Source: Paenibacillus_AM sp052180255
GTDB taxonomy: Bacteria; Bacillota; Bacilli; Paenibacillales; NBRC-103111
DNA length: 64,000 nucleotides
Assembly: GCF_052180255.1 (NCBI RefSeq)
Contig: NZ_CP197466.1
Span: forward strand, 4,216,001 to 4,280,000
Direction: 5' to 3'
Under the pieces are notes generated by a model. The model saw only the letters and a program-made list of their open reading frames with translations. It made no database searches and was not told the DNA's origin. The translations under genes and the position numbers were made by a program. The stretch's first letter is position 1. Every line of letters begins with the position of its first letter. This document shows, piece by piece, positions 15,237 through 22,673 of the stretch.

Positions 15237-16301
15237 TCAAATAACGTACGAATCAAACTGCTTTGGACAGAAATCATACCGATGTTGCTCCACAATATTT
15301 TTCGCAATAAACAAACCAAGGCCCGTACTCCCACCCTGATGCGTTCGAGCTTGATCCCCGGTATAAAACATATCAAAGAGATGGGGTAACTCTTCCTCAG
15401 GAATGCAATCCCCATAATTGATGACTTGAACCACCACATCACCTGCATCTAGATGGCAATTGATATCTACAAACTGGCCGTCTTTTCCATAGCGGATAGC
15501 ATTCGTCAGGAGATTCTCAAATACACGCGCCAACAACTCCCCATCTCCCGAAATACCCGAGTGTGGAGTGATATTCAATCTAGCTACCAAGTGATTTTTC
15601 TCAAAAACCGGATATAATTCTTCATTTAATTGGATGAGAAGTTCACTAAGATCGATTTGTTTTTTTTCAATGGTAAGCATTCCGTAGTTCATTCTAGTGA
15701 TTTCAAATAGTTCATCAATGAGCTTCTCTAGGCGCTGCGACTTGGTAAAAGCAATGGTCGTATAATGCTTAATTTGTTCCGGAGTCAATTGATCATCCTG
15801 AAGAATAAAATCTAAATAACCTAGAACAGAAGTCAGCGGCGTTCGCAAATCGTGCGCTAAATTTAAGATTAATTGATCCTTACTGCTTTCTGCAAAATCG
15901 CCTCTTTCAACCGCCCTTTGCAGCTTTTCACTTGCCATATTGATGTCTTCCGCAATGTCCTTAAACTCGTCATTGGATTTAATTTGAATGCGGCTTTCAA
16001 AATCGCCATTGGCAAGCCGATGAATACCCGTCGATATTTCATTAAAATAAGCTGCATAAGGCTTCGTAAGGAAAAAGAAAAACAAAATCGCAAGCGGAAT
16101 GAAAATGATCAAGAAGAAGTTAAAATCACCAAAATCATTTATCCAATAGCGAACCTTAGCTAACGGATCTTCAAACCGGACGCCTACATAGTACAGTTGA
16201 AGAACTTTATAGAGCAAGAAGGTGACACTACCCGACAACAGCATACTTAACCCTAATAATACGATCATTTTTGATCGAAAGCTTCGCATCAATCTAGCCA
16301 T
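15237..16301 (-). CDS. vanS: VanS-type sensor histidine kinase, frameshifted at its end
   Basis: 354-aa as read. Two membrane helices (about 10-31 and 57-75) flank a short external loop. HAMP (about 75-130) is followed by the H-box LAHDLRTPLTSVLGYLDF, N-box FENLLTNAIRYG, the GDCIPEEE region and G2 motif GSTGLGLFIAKNIVEQH. After EQH the frame goes wrong: it reads RYDFCPKQ and stops at 15237. The next frame reads GMISVQSSLIRTLFEVRLP and stops at 15206, which is the family's usual last strands. Loss of two G (CATGGCGGT to CATCGGT) near 15281 would explain it. It overlaps vanR by 8 bases. It should sense a cell-wall antibiotic and control VanR; whether the truncated kinase works is unknown. Confidence 0.85.
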   Translation of the reverse strand: MARLMRSFRSKMIVLLGLSMLLSGSVTFLLYKVLQLYYVGVRFEDPLAKVRYWINDFGDFNFFLIIFIPLAILFFFFLTKPYAAYFNEISTGIHRLANGDFESRIQIKSNDEFKDIAEDINMASEKLQRAVERGDFAESSKDQLILNLAHDLRTPLTSVLGYLDFILQDDQLTPEQIKHYTTIAFTKSQRLEKLIDELFEITRMNYGMLTIEKKQIDLSELLIQLNEELYPVFEKNHLVARLNITPHSGISGDGELLARVFENLLTNAIRYGKDGQFVDINCHLDAGDVVVQVINYGDCIPEEELPHLFDMFYTGDQARTHQGGSTGLGLFIAKNIVEQHRYDFCPKQFDSYVI

Positions 16302-16989
16302 TGAATGTATATCCCACCCCCCAGACGGTTTTGATTAATTTATTTTTATTGTTATCTTCACCCAATTTTTTTCGTAACGTGCGGATATGTACCATGACCG
16401 TATTTCCACTCTCATAGTAGGCTTCCCCCCACACTTGTTGGAAAATGTTTTCCGCACTAAAGACTTTCTTAGCATGAGCCGCTAAAAGATATAAAATATC
16501 AAACTCTTTTGGCGTTAACTCGATCTGTTGACCATATAACATGACGGTCCGTTGATCCGGATCAATGGTCAATCCTCCCGTCTCCAATACAGACTTGTTT
16601 TCCATTGAGGGTTGATTAAGCCGCATGGATCGCCGCAGCTGTGCATTTACCCGAGCGACCAACTCCATAGGGTTAAACGGCTTGGTCATGTAATCGTCCG
16701 CCCCCATCACAAGCCCCGTTATCTTATCCAAGTCAGATGATTTAGCACTTAAAAAAATAATCGGCATATGATATTGCTCTCGAATTTGACGGGTCACTTC
16801 ATGACCATCTAGCTTGGGCATCATGATATCTAATATCGCCAAATCAATCGATTGCGATTGAATCGCATGAATAGCTTCTTTGCCATCCGATACTTTGATC
16901 AGATGGTAGCCCTCTTTTTCTAAATGCAAAGCAACCAAGTCCGCAATCTCAGCTTCATCATCCGCAATTAAAATCGTGGTGCGCTTCAT
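16294..16989 (-). CDS. vanR: VanR-type OmpR-family response regulator
   Basis: 231-aa regulator. The receiver domain has the acid pair near residue 10 (IADDEAEIADL), phospho-acceptor Asp in LAILDIMMPKLDG (about residue 54) and the conserved Lys in DDYMTKPFNP. The C-terminal winged helix (about 130-231) ends with VHIRTLRKKLGE and KTVWGVGYTF, as in VanR and close PhoB relatives. It is cotranscribed with vanS (8-base overlap) and follows the reductase gene by 13 bases. The expected target is vanY and perhaps its own operon. The symbol rests on similarity plus neighbourhood. Confidence 0.85.
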   Translation of the reverse strand: MKRTTILIADDEAEIADLVALHLEKEGYHLIKVSDGKEAIHAIQSQSIDLAILDIMMPKLDGHEVTRQIREQYHMPIIFLSAKSSDLDKITGLVMGADDYMTKPFNPMELVARVNAQLRRSMRLNQPSMENKSVLETGGLTIDPDQRTVMLYGQQIELTPKEFDILYLLAAHAKKVFSAENIFQQVWGEAYYESGNTVMVHIRTLRKKLGEDNNKNKLIKTVWGVGYTFNG

Positions 16990-17002
16990 CCATCTCCCAC
17001 TC

Positions 17003-17590
17003 CTAAGTCTGAATCTTCTTGAAATATTGATAAATTCGATTTAATTTCTTTGCATGCTTCCCATTCGGATTCTCCATGTTCCCAAACTCGAAAAACTTCA
17101 CGTTTCTTATACCCACATATTGAAATACAGCTTTTTTCATTAATACTTGATGTACATTGTACAACCAGTATAACAGATAATGGGTCGGTCCTTTCATCGT
17201 TGAAACACAAACAACGGAGCGTCCCTTCAAAAGTCCTTCTGGAAATAGCCCACCCTTATCTTTATACGCGAATCCAGAAGCAAACATTTGATCGATAAAG
17301 CCCAAAAGCATAGCAGGAGGCCGCCCCCACCAGATCGGATATACAAAAACGATTTTATCCGCCCATTTTATTTGTTCACGATACTTTTCTAGTTGAGGGT
17401 CTATGTACATGTCACGTCTGCGTTTTGTTTTATTAAATGTCAAAATGGGGTTAAACTCTTCTTCATACAAATCCAATACCTGAATCTCTTCAATATGAGG
17501 GTTCTCGCTGCTGCCTTCAATGACTTTTTGCAAAAATGCATAGTTCAGGCTCTGATGATTAGGATGTGTATAAATAATTAACAAATTCAT
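17003..17590 (-). CDS. Flavodoxin-fold NAD(P)H quinone oxidoreductase
   Basis: 195-aa cytoplasmic flavoprotein of the NQO1/MdaB/YwrO family. Seen: LIIYTHPNHQSLNYAF (FMN/FAD phosphate loop), ADKIVFVYPIWWGRPPAMLLGF (the WW quinone-site motif), and a conserved glycine-rich GLLKGRSVVCVST strand. It reduces quinones or other electrophiles by two electrons. It is divergent from a MarR gene; two MarR-type dyads bracket its promoter, so it is probably induced by electrophiles. It is followed at 13 bases by vanR, so vanRS may be partly expressed from this promoter. Confidence 0.88.
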   Translation of the reverse strand: MNLLIIYTHPNHQSLNYAFLQKVIEGSSENPHIEEIQVLDLYEEEFNPILTFNKTKRRRDMYIDPQLEKYREQIKWADKIVFVYPIWWGRPPAMLLGFIDQMFASGFAYKDKGGLFPEGLLKGRSVVCVSTMKGPTHYLLYWLYNVHQVLMKKAVFQYVGIRNVKFFEFGNMENPNGKHAKKLNRIYQYFKKIQT

Positions 17591-17606
17591 CGTATCACTC
17601 CATTAC

Positions 17607-17674
17607 TTATCATTTGATAACAAGATTATAATATTCACCTATTTTATTGTCAAATGATAATTATATAATGATAA
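17607..17674 (-). promoter_or_regulatory. MarR-type operators bracketing a promoter
   Basis: On the minus strand TTGACA (17648-17653) and TATAAT (17625-17630) are 17 bases apart and drive the reductase gene. Dyad TTATCATTTGATAA (17607-17620) sits just after the -10. TTGTCAAATGATAA (17647-17660) covers the -35, and a third related half (TTATATAATGATAA) follows at 17661-17674. Confidence 0.75.
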
Positions 17675-17727
17675 TTGTTTTATGATAATAATTTTGATAC
17701 GATAACAAGCAAGAGGGGGGTTAACAC

Positions 17728-18153
17728 GTGAATAAACATGCTTTATTTCAAAAATTTGTCCAGTTTACTGCTTCTATGCATCAGGTAGTCAATGATATGA
17801 CCAAAGATGTGAAACCTGATGGTATTACAGCCGTTCAATATAGCATACTTGAATACATTGCGACCAGTCAGCCCATTACCCTTAGCCAAATTAGTGAATG
17901 TCTACATATATCCATGCCAAACACGAGCCGTGAATTAAAAAAACTAAGCGAGAAAAACCTACTTGAAAAATTGGATGCTGCCGAAGATCGACGCAAGCAA
18001 TATATCTGCCTTTCCACAGCAGGACAAACCATGATGGACAAAGCATTCGAACAAATCGAAGGCAATTTTTTGCAACGCATCAAGGACGCTTCCGATCAAG
18101 ATCTAGAGGAAATGGACCATGCTTTGGATGTGCTTTATCAGAAACTTGATTAA
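17728..18153 (+). CDS. MarR-family repressor
   Basis: 141-aa winged-helix dimer. Seen: GITAVQYSILEYIATSQPIT, HISMPNTSRELKKLSEKNLL (recognition helix), the wing DAAEDRRKQYICLSTAG, and a C-terminal dimer helix (DLEEMDHALDVLYQKL). GAGGGGGG precedes the start. It is divergent from the quinone reductase at 17590; the shared intergenic region carries three TTATCAWWTGATAA-like sites. It probably represses the reductase (and possibly vanRS read-through) until it binds a phenolic or is oxidised. There is no cysteine in the DNA-binding domain; the inducer is unknown. Confidence 0.9.
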   Translation: MNKHALFQKFVQFTASMHQVVNDMTKDVKPDGITAVQYSILEYIATSQPITLSQISECLHISMPNTSRELKKLSEKNLLEKLDAAEDRRKQYICLSTAGQTMMDKAFEQIEGNFLQRIKDASDQDLEEMDHALDVLYQKLD

Positions 18154-18163
18154 TTCGCGACAA

Positions 18164-18196
18164 AAAAACGTGGAAACCCTGAGGTGTCCACGTTTT
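18164..18196. terminator. Bidirectional terminator
   Basis: AAAAACGTGGA and TCCACGTTTTT arms with an 11-base loop between the convergent MarR and DUF4179 genes; T-runs on both strands. Confidence 0.8.
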
Positions 18197-18218
18197 TCAT
18201 AGGAATTTTATGCACGGA

Positions 18219-18992
18219 TTACTTGGCGCCAGGAGTTGATGCCTTCGGTTGGTTAATTGGAAGTTGGCCTTTCCAGCTTCCCTTCGTTCCGCCGATGCGA
18301 TTCACATTGACTTGCAGCACCATCTCTTGCGGCAGCTTTTTACCATCCGTCACGAACGCGATCAACCCCTCTGGCTTACCTTGGTCGGCGATCCCTGTAT
18401 TTAGTTTGTTACCTTTGGAGTCCGTAAGGTAGAATGGCAGATTATCAGCGTTTGCAGTACCGAAAAAGTTCAATACATTAAAGCCCTCCTGACCAGGTAC
18501 GTTATAGGTAGGACTCGTGGTCTGCTTTCCATTTTCCTTGCCGTCAGTACGCATAGTCAAACCTTGGGTATCAAATTCATACGGTACTAACGTTCCATCT
18601 GATTTTTCAACTTGGTAATGCACAAGTACTTTGGAATCTACTACATACACCTCTTTGAAATGAAATGTTATACCCTGATCTGTAATTTTGTAATCGATCG
18701 GAACAGTGAGTCCATCCGCTGCTGCTTGTTTGACTTGGTCGTTCACCAGTTCGTTCAGATTCTCTTTGTTTTGGCTAAAGTAAGAGTTGTTAAGCGCGTA
18801 TGCACCTGTCGGGATCAGAACAGCAGCTGCTATGCTGAAAGCTAATATTTTTTTCTTAAATTTCATTTGAGTATTCTCCTTTTGGGCGTGAAATTGTTTA
18901 AAGTTTTGCCGAATCCGTTGATCCAGCTCATTCGGAATTTGAATCTCCTCGACATATTTCGTCAATGCTTCGTTTAAATTTGGTTTAGACAT
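18219..18992 (-). CDS. DUF4179 membrane protein, probable anti-sigma partner
   Basis: 257 aa. Cytoplasmic N-terminus (1-45, EALTKYVEEIQIPNELDQRI), a single membrane helix (KKKILAFSIAAAVLIPTGAYAL, about 45-66), and an external beta-rich DUF4179-like domain. It ends with PKASTPGAK. It overlaps the ECF sigma gene by 8 bases, the usual arrangement for a sigma factor and its membrane-bound regulator, so it is probably the anti-sigma factor. No zinc HxxxCxxC motif is seen in the cytoplasmic part, so this is not a ZAS-type anti-sigma. Confidence 0.78.
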   Translation of the reverse strand: MSKPNLNEALTKYVEEIQIPNELDQRIRQNFKQFHAQKENTQMKFKKKILAFSIAAAVLIPTGAYALNNSYFSQNKENLNELVNDQVKQAAADGLTVPIDYKITDQGITFHFKEVYVVDSKVLVHYQVEKSDGTLVPYEFDTQGLTMRTDGKENGKQTTSPTYNVPGQEGFNVLNFFGTANADNLPFYLTDSKGNKLNTGIADQGKPEGLIAFVTDGKKLPQEMVLQVNVNRIGGTKGSWKGQLPINQPKASTPGAK

Positions 18993-19560
18993 TTTTTAAA
19001 ACAACCTCCTGCACCAGATGAGTACCGAATCTTTGTCGAATTTGCTTCAGCGCCAGACTATTTCGTGACTTGACTGTGCCGACGGGTATACGAAGCAACT
19101 CAGCGATTTCGTCGTTGCTGTAGTCGTAGTAATACTTGTATAAGACTACAACACGCAATTTATAAGGCAGCTTGCCTATAAAATTCAGCAATTTCTGCTG
19201 TACCTCGCTTTGGATCAGCAACTCATCCGGAAGCTCCGGAGGACGATGCTCTTGATTCATGTCATGCTTTTGCAATAAGCGGAACCTCCGCCACACTTGC
19301 CTGCGCCAACTGCTAATTTGATTCATGACGATTCCATTCACCCAATACATAAAGGGACGCGAGCGGTCAAAGGTCGGGAGCGATCTGAACATCTGGCAAT
19401 AAACTTCGTTCACAATGTCATTGACATCTTCCTTATTGCGAATCAGCATCGTCACCGTGCCATACACTTTCTTCTTCGTTAAATCGTATATGACCTCAAA
19501 TGCCGCCTGATCTCCTTCAATCAGTCGATCTATCCATAAACTCAATTCCTGATCATTCAT
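18985..19560 (-). CDS. ECF-type RNA polymerase sigma factor
   Basis: 191-aa sigma factor of the extracytoplasmic-function group. Region 2 includes AFEVIYDLTKKKVYGTVTML, NDIVNEVYCQMFRSLPTFD and PFMYWVNGIVMNQISSWRRQ. Region 4 includes LPYKLRVVVLYKYYYDYSND and RIPVGTVKSRNSLALKQIR. I choose ATG 19560 because GGAGGG lies 10 bases before it; an in-frame ATG at 19608 has no ribosome site. It is cotranscribed with the DUF4179 gene. It would direct polymerase to a stress regulon, possibly including its own promoter; the signal is unknown. Confidence 0.9.
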   Translation of the reverse strand: MNDQELSLWIDRLIEGDQAAFEVIYDLTKKKVYGTVTMLIRNKEDVNDIVNEVYCQMFRSLPTFDRSRPFMYWVNGIVMNQISSWRRQVWRRFRLLQKHDMNQEHRPPELPDELLIQSEVQQKLLNFIGKLPYKLRVVVLYKYYYDYSNDEIAELLRIPVGTVKSRNSLALKQIRQRFGTHLVQEVVLKNV

Positions 19561-19657
19561 CTGGGGGGCCCTCCAAACTGTATATACACCCTTTATTGGC
19601 TCCATCATGAAAAATGGTTCAATTTTTTTATAAGTACTTTAATTATATCGAAAAAAA

Positions 19658-19697
19658 AGGCACAGCCTCCTCAAAAAATTGAGGAACTGTACCTTTT
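19658..19697 (-). terminator. Terminator of YhhN-like gene
   Basis: AAAGGTACAGTTCCTCAA and TTGAGGAGGCTGTGCCTTT arms on the minus strand followed by a T-run; strong hairpin. Confidence 0.8.
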
Positions 19698-19729
19698 TAA
19701 TATTAGATGGACTTTTTCAGCGGCCTCGT

Positions 19730-20431
19730 TCAGATCAGTTCGCTCTGCTGTACGATGCGCTTCTTCGATAGTCTCTTGTTAGTAAATACACTAGATATGC
19801 TCCCCGCGATCAGGAGCTGTGCGGCGAAATAAGTCAACATGATCCAAAGACCAGAAGCCGGCACAGCTCCGACGAATTTATTCCATGCCAAGATCGAGTC
19901 TGATGCAACGAACAAAAGCGCACCCATGACTGCATGCCCATTGCGACTCAAAAGCGCTGACCAGCACATGACGGAAATGATGCTCAAATAGATCACGACC
20001 GGTAACCACAAGCCACTCTGCCCTTCACCGCTCATGATACCATCGTACAACTTCGAACCAACAAACCATGAATAGATTCCAATCGGAACGATACCTAACA
20101 TCGTTATAATTGAAATTCGCCACCTTGTGAGCATAGCTGCAATATAGAATAGGTGACCCACCATAAAGGATAATAATCCGAGCATAAACCAACGGTCCCC
20201 TACGTTTAATAGGAACGCATCGCCCAAAATGCTAAACACAAGTCCAATAACAACTAATGCTTTATACTTGCGCGAACGATCTGCAGGCTCAGAACGAAGT
20301 GCGAGTACAATAATGAACAGCATGGGCAGCAGCTTGAAAACCCAGTGAAGCGCGGTGCTATCCAGAGAAAGCGTAGCTAAATGAGTGAGTCCTGTCACCA
20401 GAATAGCAAAAATTAGCCATCTTTGAGCCAT
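19730..20431 (-). CDS. YhhN/TMEM86-family membrane protein
   Basis: 233 aa, about eight hydrophobic helices. The family motifs are visible: GLVFSILGDAFLL, a MVGHLFYIAAM segment and VASDSILAWNKF. The acidic residues inside helices (SILGD, ASDS) are typical of the family, which in animals includes lysoplasmalogenase; activity in bacteria is largely untested. Start chosen at ATG 20431 (AGGGGG 9 bases upstream); an ATG two codons earlier is too close to that site. It is a single gene with its own terminator. Confidence 0.8.
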   Translation of the reverse strand: MAQRWLIFAILVTGLTHLATLSLDSTALHWVFKLLPMLFIIVLALRSEPADRSRKYKALVVIGLVFSILGDAFLLNVGDRWFMLGLLSFMVGHLFYIAAMLTRWRISIITMLGIVPIGIYSWFVGSKLYDGIMSGEGQSGLWLPVVIYLSIISVMCWSALLSRNGHAVMGALLFVASDSILAWNKFVGAVPASGLWIMLTYFAAQLLIAGSISSVFTNKRLSKKRIVQQSELI

Positions 20432-20571
20432 GGTCATATCCCCCTATAAAATCGATTCGACCTACATTTATCCATTTATTCCCATTATAGTTAACCTTAT
20501 TATACCTTCTAATCTGCTTCATTCCAATACAAAATGAATGCGCTTTCTACAGTTTCCACAAGCAATAAAAA

Positions 20572-20591
20572 AGGCACCTCTATAGGCGCCT
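20572..20591 (-). terminator. Terminator of MmcQ/YjbR gene
   Basis: AGGCGCCTATAGAGGTGCCT hairpin followed by TTTTTT on the minus strand; its 5' arm overlaps the stop codon of the gene at 20590. Confidence 0.7.
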
Positions 20592-20958
20592 ATGCTAACT
20601 TCTCCCGCTCCGCTTTGGTCAATCCTTTTACAACAAGACGATACGAATGATCGATCATGGATTTCAATTCTTCCTCCGGCACATCGCCATCCGCCTTAAC
20701 CGTATTCCAATGCCGCTTATTGAGATGGTAACCCGGTGTAACGGAGGCATACTGCATACGCAGCAAATCTGCCATCTCTGGCTCACATTTAAGGGAGATA
20801 TGAACACCGCCCTCTCTTTCCGCTAATATGGCGAACATCTTTCCACCAACTTTCATAACTAATGGCTCTGGACCGAATGGGTAATCTTCTTGCACCCCTT
20901 TATGCGATAAGCAGTATTGCGTCCATTTTATAATCAACTCATGCACCCCTTTTTTCAC
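20590..20958 (-). CDS. MmcQ/YjbR-family protein
   Basis: About 115-122 aa. Family features: WTQYCLSHKGVQEDYPFG, MFAILAEREGGVHISLKCEP, and the C-terminal NKRHWNTVKADGDVPEEEL helix pair. The fold is double-winged (CyaY-like) and has been suggested to bind DNA; the role is unknown. The start is uncertain: GTG at 20958 has no ribosome site, while TTG at 20937 has AAAGGGG 8 bases upstream and would give the usual family length. Confidence 0.82.
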   Translation of the reverse strand: MKKGVHELIIKWTQYCLSHKGVQEDYPFGPEPLVMKVGGKMFAILAEREGGVHISLKCEPEMADLLRMQYASVTPGYHLNKRHWNTVKADGDVPEEELKSMIDHSYRLVVKGLTKAEREKLA

Positions 20959-21068
20959 AATGATCTGACGGACAACCTTTATGTATAAATATTCGCTAAA
21001 TAGGGTCGTTCTCCTCCAAATTCAGTAAGGAAGGAGCATGGGCAAGAGGATGAATCGTTTTTATTATA

Positions 21069-21096
21069 TTTACAAATCTATAAAAGTAGATATAAT
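21069..21096 (+). promoter_or_regulatory. ArsR promoter with spacer dyad; likely leaderless
   Basis: TTTACA (21069-21074) and TATAAT (21091-21096), 16-base spacer. The spacer contains ATCTA-TAAAAG-TAGAT, a dyad for the ArsR dimer. The ATG of the ArsR gene is at 21104, 7 bases after the -10, exactly where transcription should begin. Confidence 0.65.
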
Positions 21097-21103
21097 AACC
21101 TTT

Positions 21104-21415
21104 ATGGAACCTTTATTGATATATAAAGCTTTGTCTAACCAAACCCGTAGTCAAATTATGCTGTGGTTAAAGAATCCCGAACAATTTTTTGATGAAAAGC
21201 CCTATTTACAACAAGGTCTCAATTTTCGAATTGGTGTATGCGTGGGGGATATTCAAGCTAAAGCGGGACTTGCACAGTCTGTGATCTCAAGTTATTTGCT
21301 GACCATGCAAAAAGCTGGTTTGTTGGAATCTGAGCGAATTGGCAAGTGGACATACTATCGTCGGAACGAAAAGACCATACAGGAATTTTACACGTTTATC
21401 CAACAGAAACTATAG
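21104..21415 (+). CDS. ArsR-family repressor of an exporter
   Basis: 103 aa from ATG 21104: MEPLLIYKALSNQTRSQIML, then VCVGDIQAKAGLAQSVISSY and LESERIGKWTYYRRNEKTIQ. A longer frame opens at ATG 21038, but the promoter and operator lie inside that extension and ArsR relatives of this subgroup begin ME.xLIYKALSN, so 21104 is much more likely. No ribosome site precedes 21104; the mRNA is probably leaderless. There is a cysteine (VCVGD) in place of the usual metal site but no CxC pair. It is followed by an MFS exporter at 21489, the probable target. Confidence 0.85.
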   Translation: MEPLLIYKALSNQTRSQIMLWLKNPEQFFDEKPYLQQGLNFRIGVCVGDIQAKAGLAQSVISSYLLTMQKAGLLESERIGKWTYYRRNEKTIQEFYTFIQQKL

Positions 21416-21488
21416 ATAAGAGAGGAGGTCTTTTTTTGGTAATTCATATCTAGATTTCTGTATATATAAATATAATTGGAGGCTTACA

Positions 21489-22649
21489 ATGAACATGAAA
21501 AAGGTTAACCCTTTTCTAATTATTATTCTAGCTTTAGGCGTATTCAGCATTATTACAACGGAAATGGGTATTATCGGTGTTCTCCCCCAGATCACTCAAA
21601 AATTTCATATATCAACTTCACAGGCCGGATGGCTTGTAAGTATATTTGCCTTAGTGGTTGCCATTTCAGGTCCATTCCTGACATTACTCACCTCGGGTAT
21701 TAATCGTAAAATCGTTCTATTAACCGCTGTGCTTATGTTTGCGATCTCAAATATGGTTTATGCATATACAACCCAATTTGAAGTGATGTTTATCTTCCGT
21801 ATTCTCCCCGCTCTATTTCATCCCGTCTTTTTTTCGGTTGCTCTCGTCACCGCAGCCAAACTTGTCCCTCCGGAAAAAAGCAGCAAAGCCGTCACGAAGG
21901 TTTTTGCTGGGATCACAGTCGGGTTTGCCTTTGGTGTACCCTTGACTTCCTATCTCGCTGACAAAATTTCGTTAGAAGCCGCTTTCCTATTTGGAGCTCT
22001 TGTAAGCTTAATTGCCTTTGTTGGGATACTGGCTTGGCTTCCTTCCTTGCCTGTTAAAGAAAAAATGTCTTATGGCAAGCAGCTTGGTATCTTGCGCAAA
22101 CCCCAATTGTGGTTAAATATCGTGACCGTTATTTTTATCTTTGCAGCGATGTTTTCTGTGTACAGCTACTTTGCTGATTATCTGGGACAGATCACGCATA
22201 TGAACGGGTCCTGGATTAGCATCCTATTGATGGCCTTTGGTATCATCATGATTTTTGGCAATTTTGTATTCGGGAGCTTTTTGCATAAAAACATGACCAA
22301 GACCGTCATCATGTTCCCTCTGCTATATGCGGTTATCTACTTACTCGTTTATTGTCTGGGTTCTTACTTCATTCCGATGATTGTTATCGTAATCATTTGG
22401 GGAGCCGTGCATTCCGGCGGGCTCATTGTCAGTCAAACATGGCTAACGACAGAGGCAAAAGAAGCACCCGAGTTCGGCAACAGTTTATTTGTCTCATTTT
22501 CCAATCTTGGAATTACGATCGGGACTTCTATTGGTGGTTGGTTTATTTCTCACTTGGGCCTACATCAACTCATCTGGAGCGGAATCCTCTTTTCACTGCT
22601 TGCTGTCTTATTCATCCTGATAAAAATTAAAATTTCCAAAGGAATATAG
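21489..22649 (+). CDS. MFS efflux transporter (AraJ/YdhP type)
   Basis: 386 aa, about 12 hydrophobic helices. Seen: the first-helix FSIITTEMGIIGVLPQIT motif and SQAGWLVSIFALVVAISGPF typical of DHA1 sugar/drug efflux proteins of the AraJ/YdhP/YbcL group, then a central basic loop (LPVKEKMSYGKQLGILRKPQ) and the second half beginning LWLNIVTVIF. GGAGG precedes ATG 21489 at 8 bases. It lies 73 bases after the ArsR gene, which probably controls it by read-through from the same promoter. It expels a small molecule using the proton gradient; the substrate is unknown. Confidence 0.87.
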   Translation: MNMKKVNPFLIIILALGVFSIITTEMGIIGVLPQITQKFHISTSQAGWLVSIFALVVAISGPFLTLLTSGINRKIVLLTAVLMFAISNMVYAYTTQFEVMFIFRILPALFHPVFFSVALVTAAKLVPPEKSSKAVTKVFAGITVGFAFGVPLTSYLADKISLEAAFLFGALVSLIAFVGILAWLPSLPVKEKMSYGKQLGILRKPQLWLNIVTVIFIFAAMFSVYSYFADYLGQITHMNGSWISILLMAFGIIMIFGNFVFGSFLHKNMTKTVIMFPLLYAVIYLLVYCLGSYFIPMIVIVIIWGAVHSGGLIVSQTWLTTEAKEAPEFGNSLFVSFSNLGITIGTSIGGWFISHLGLHQLIWSGILFSLLAVLFILIKIKISKGI

Positions 22650-22673
22650 GCTGTTTATGTTGAAGTTGTTGGT

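Noticed and set aside
14257..16989. A complete vancomycin-resistance operon
   Set aside because: No ligase, VanH or VanX is encoded here, so D-Ala-D-Lac synthesis cannot be claimed.
21038..21103. N-terminal extension of the ArsR gene from ATG 21038
   Set aside because: A promoter (TTTACA-16-TATAAT) and operator lie inside it, and the family opening begins at 21104.
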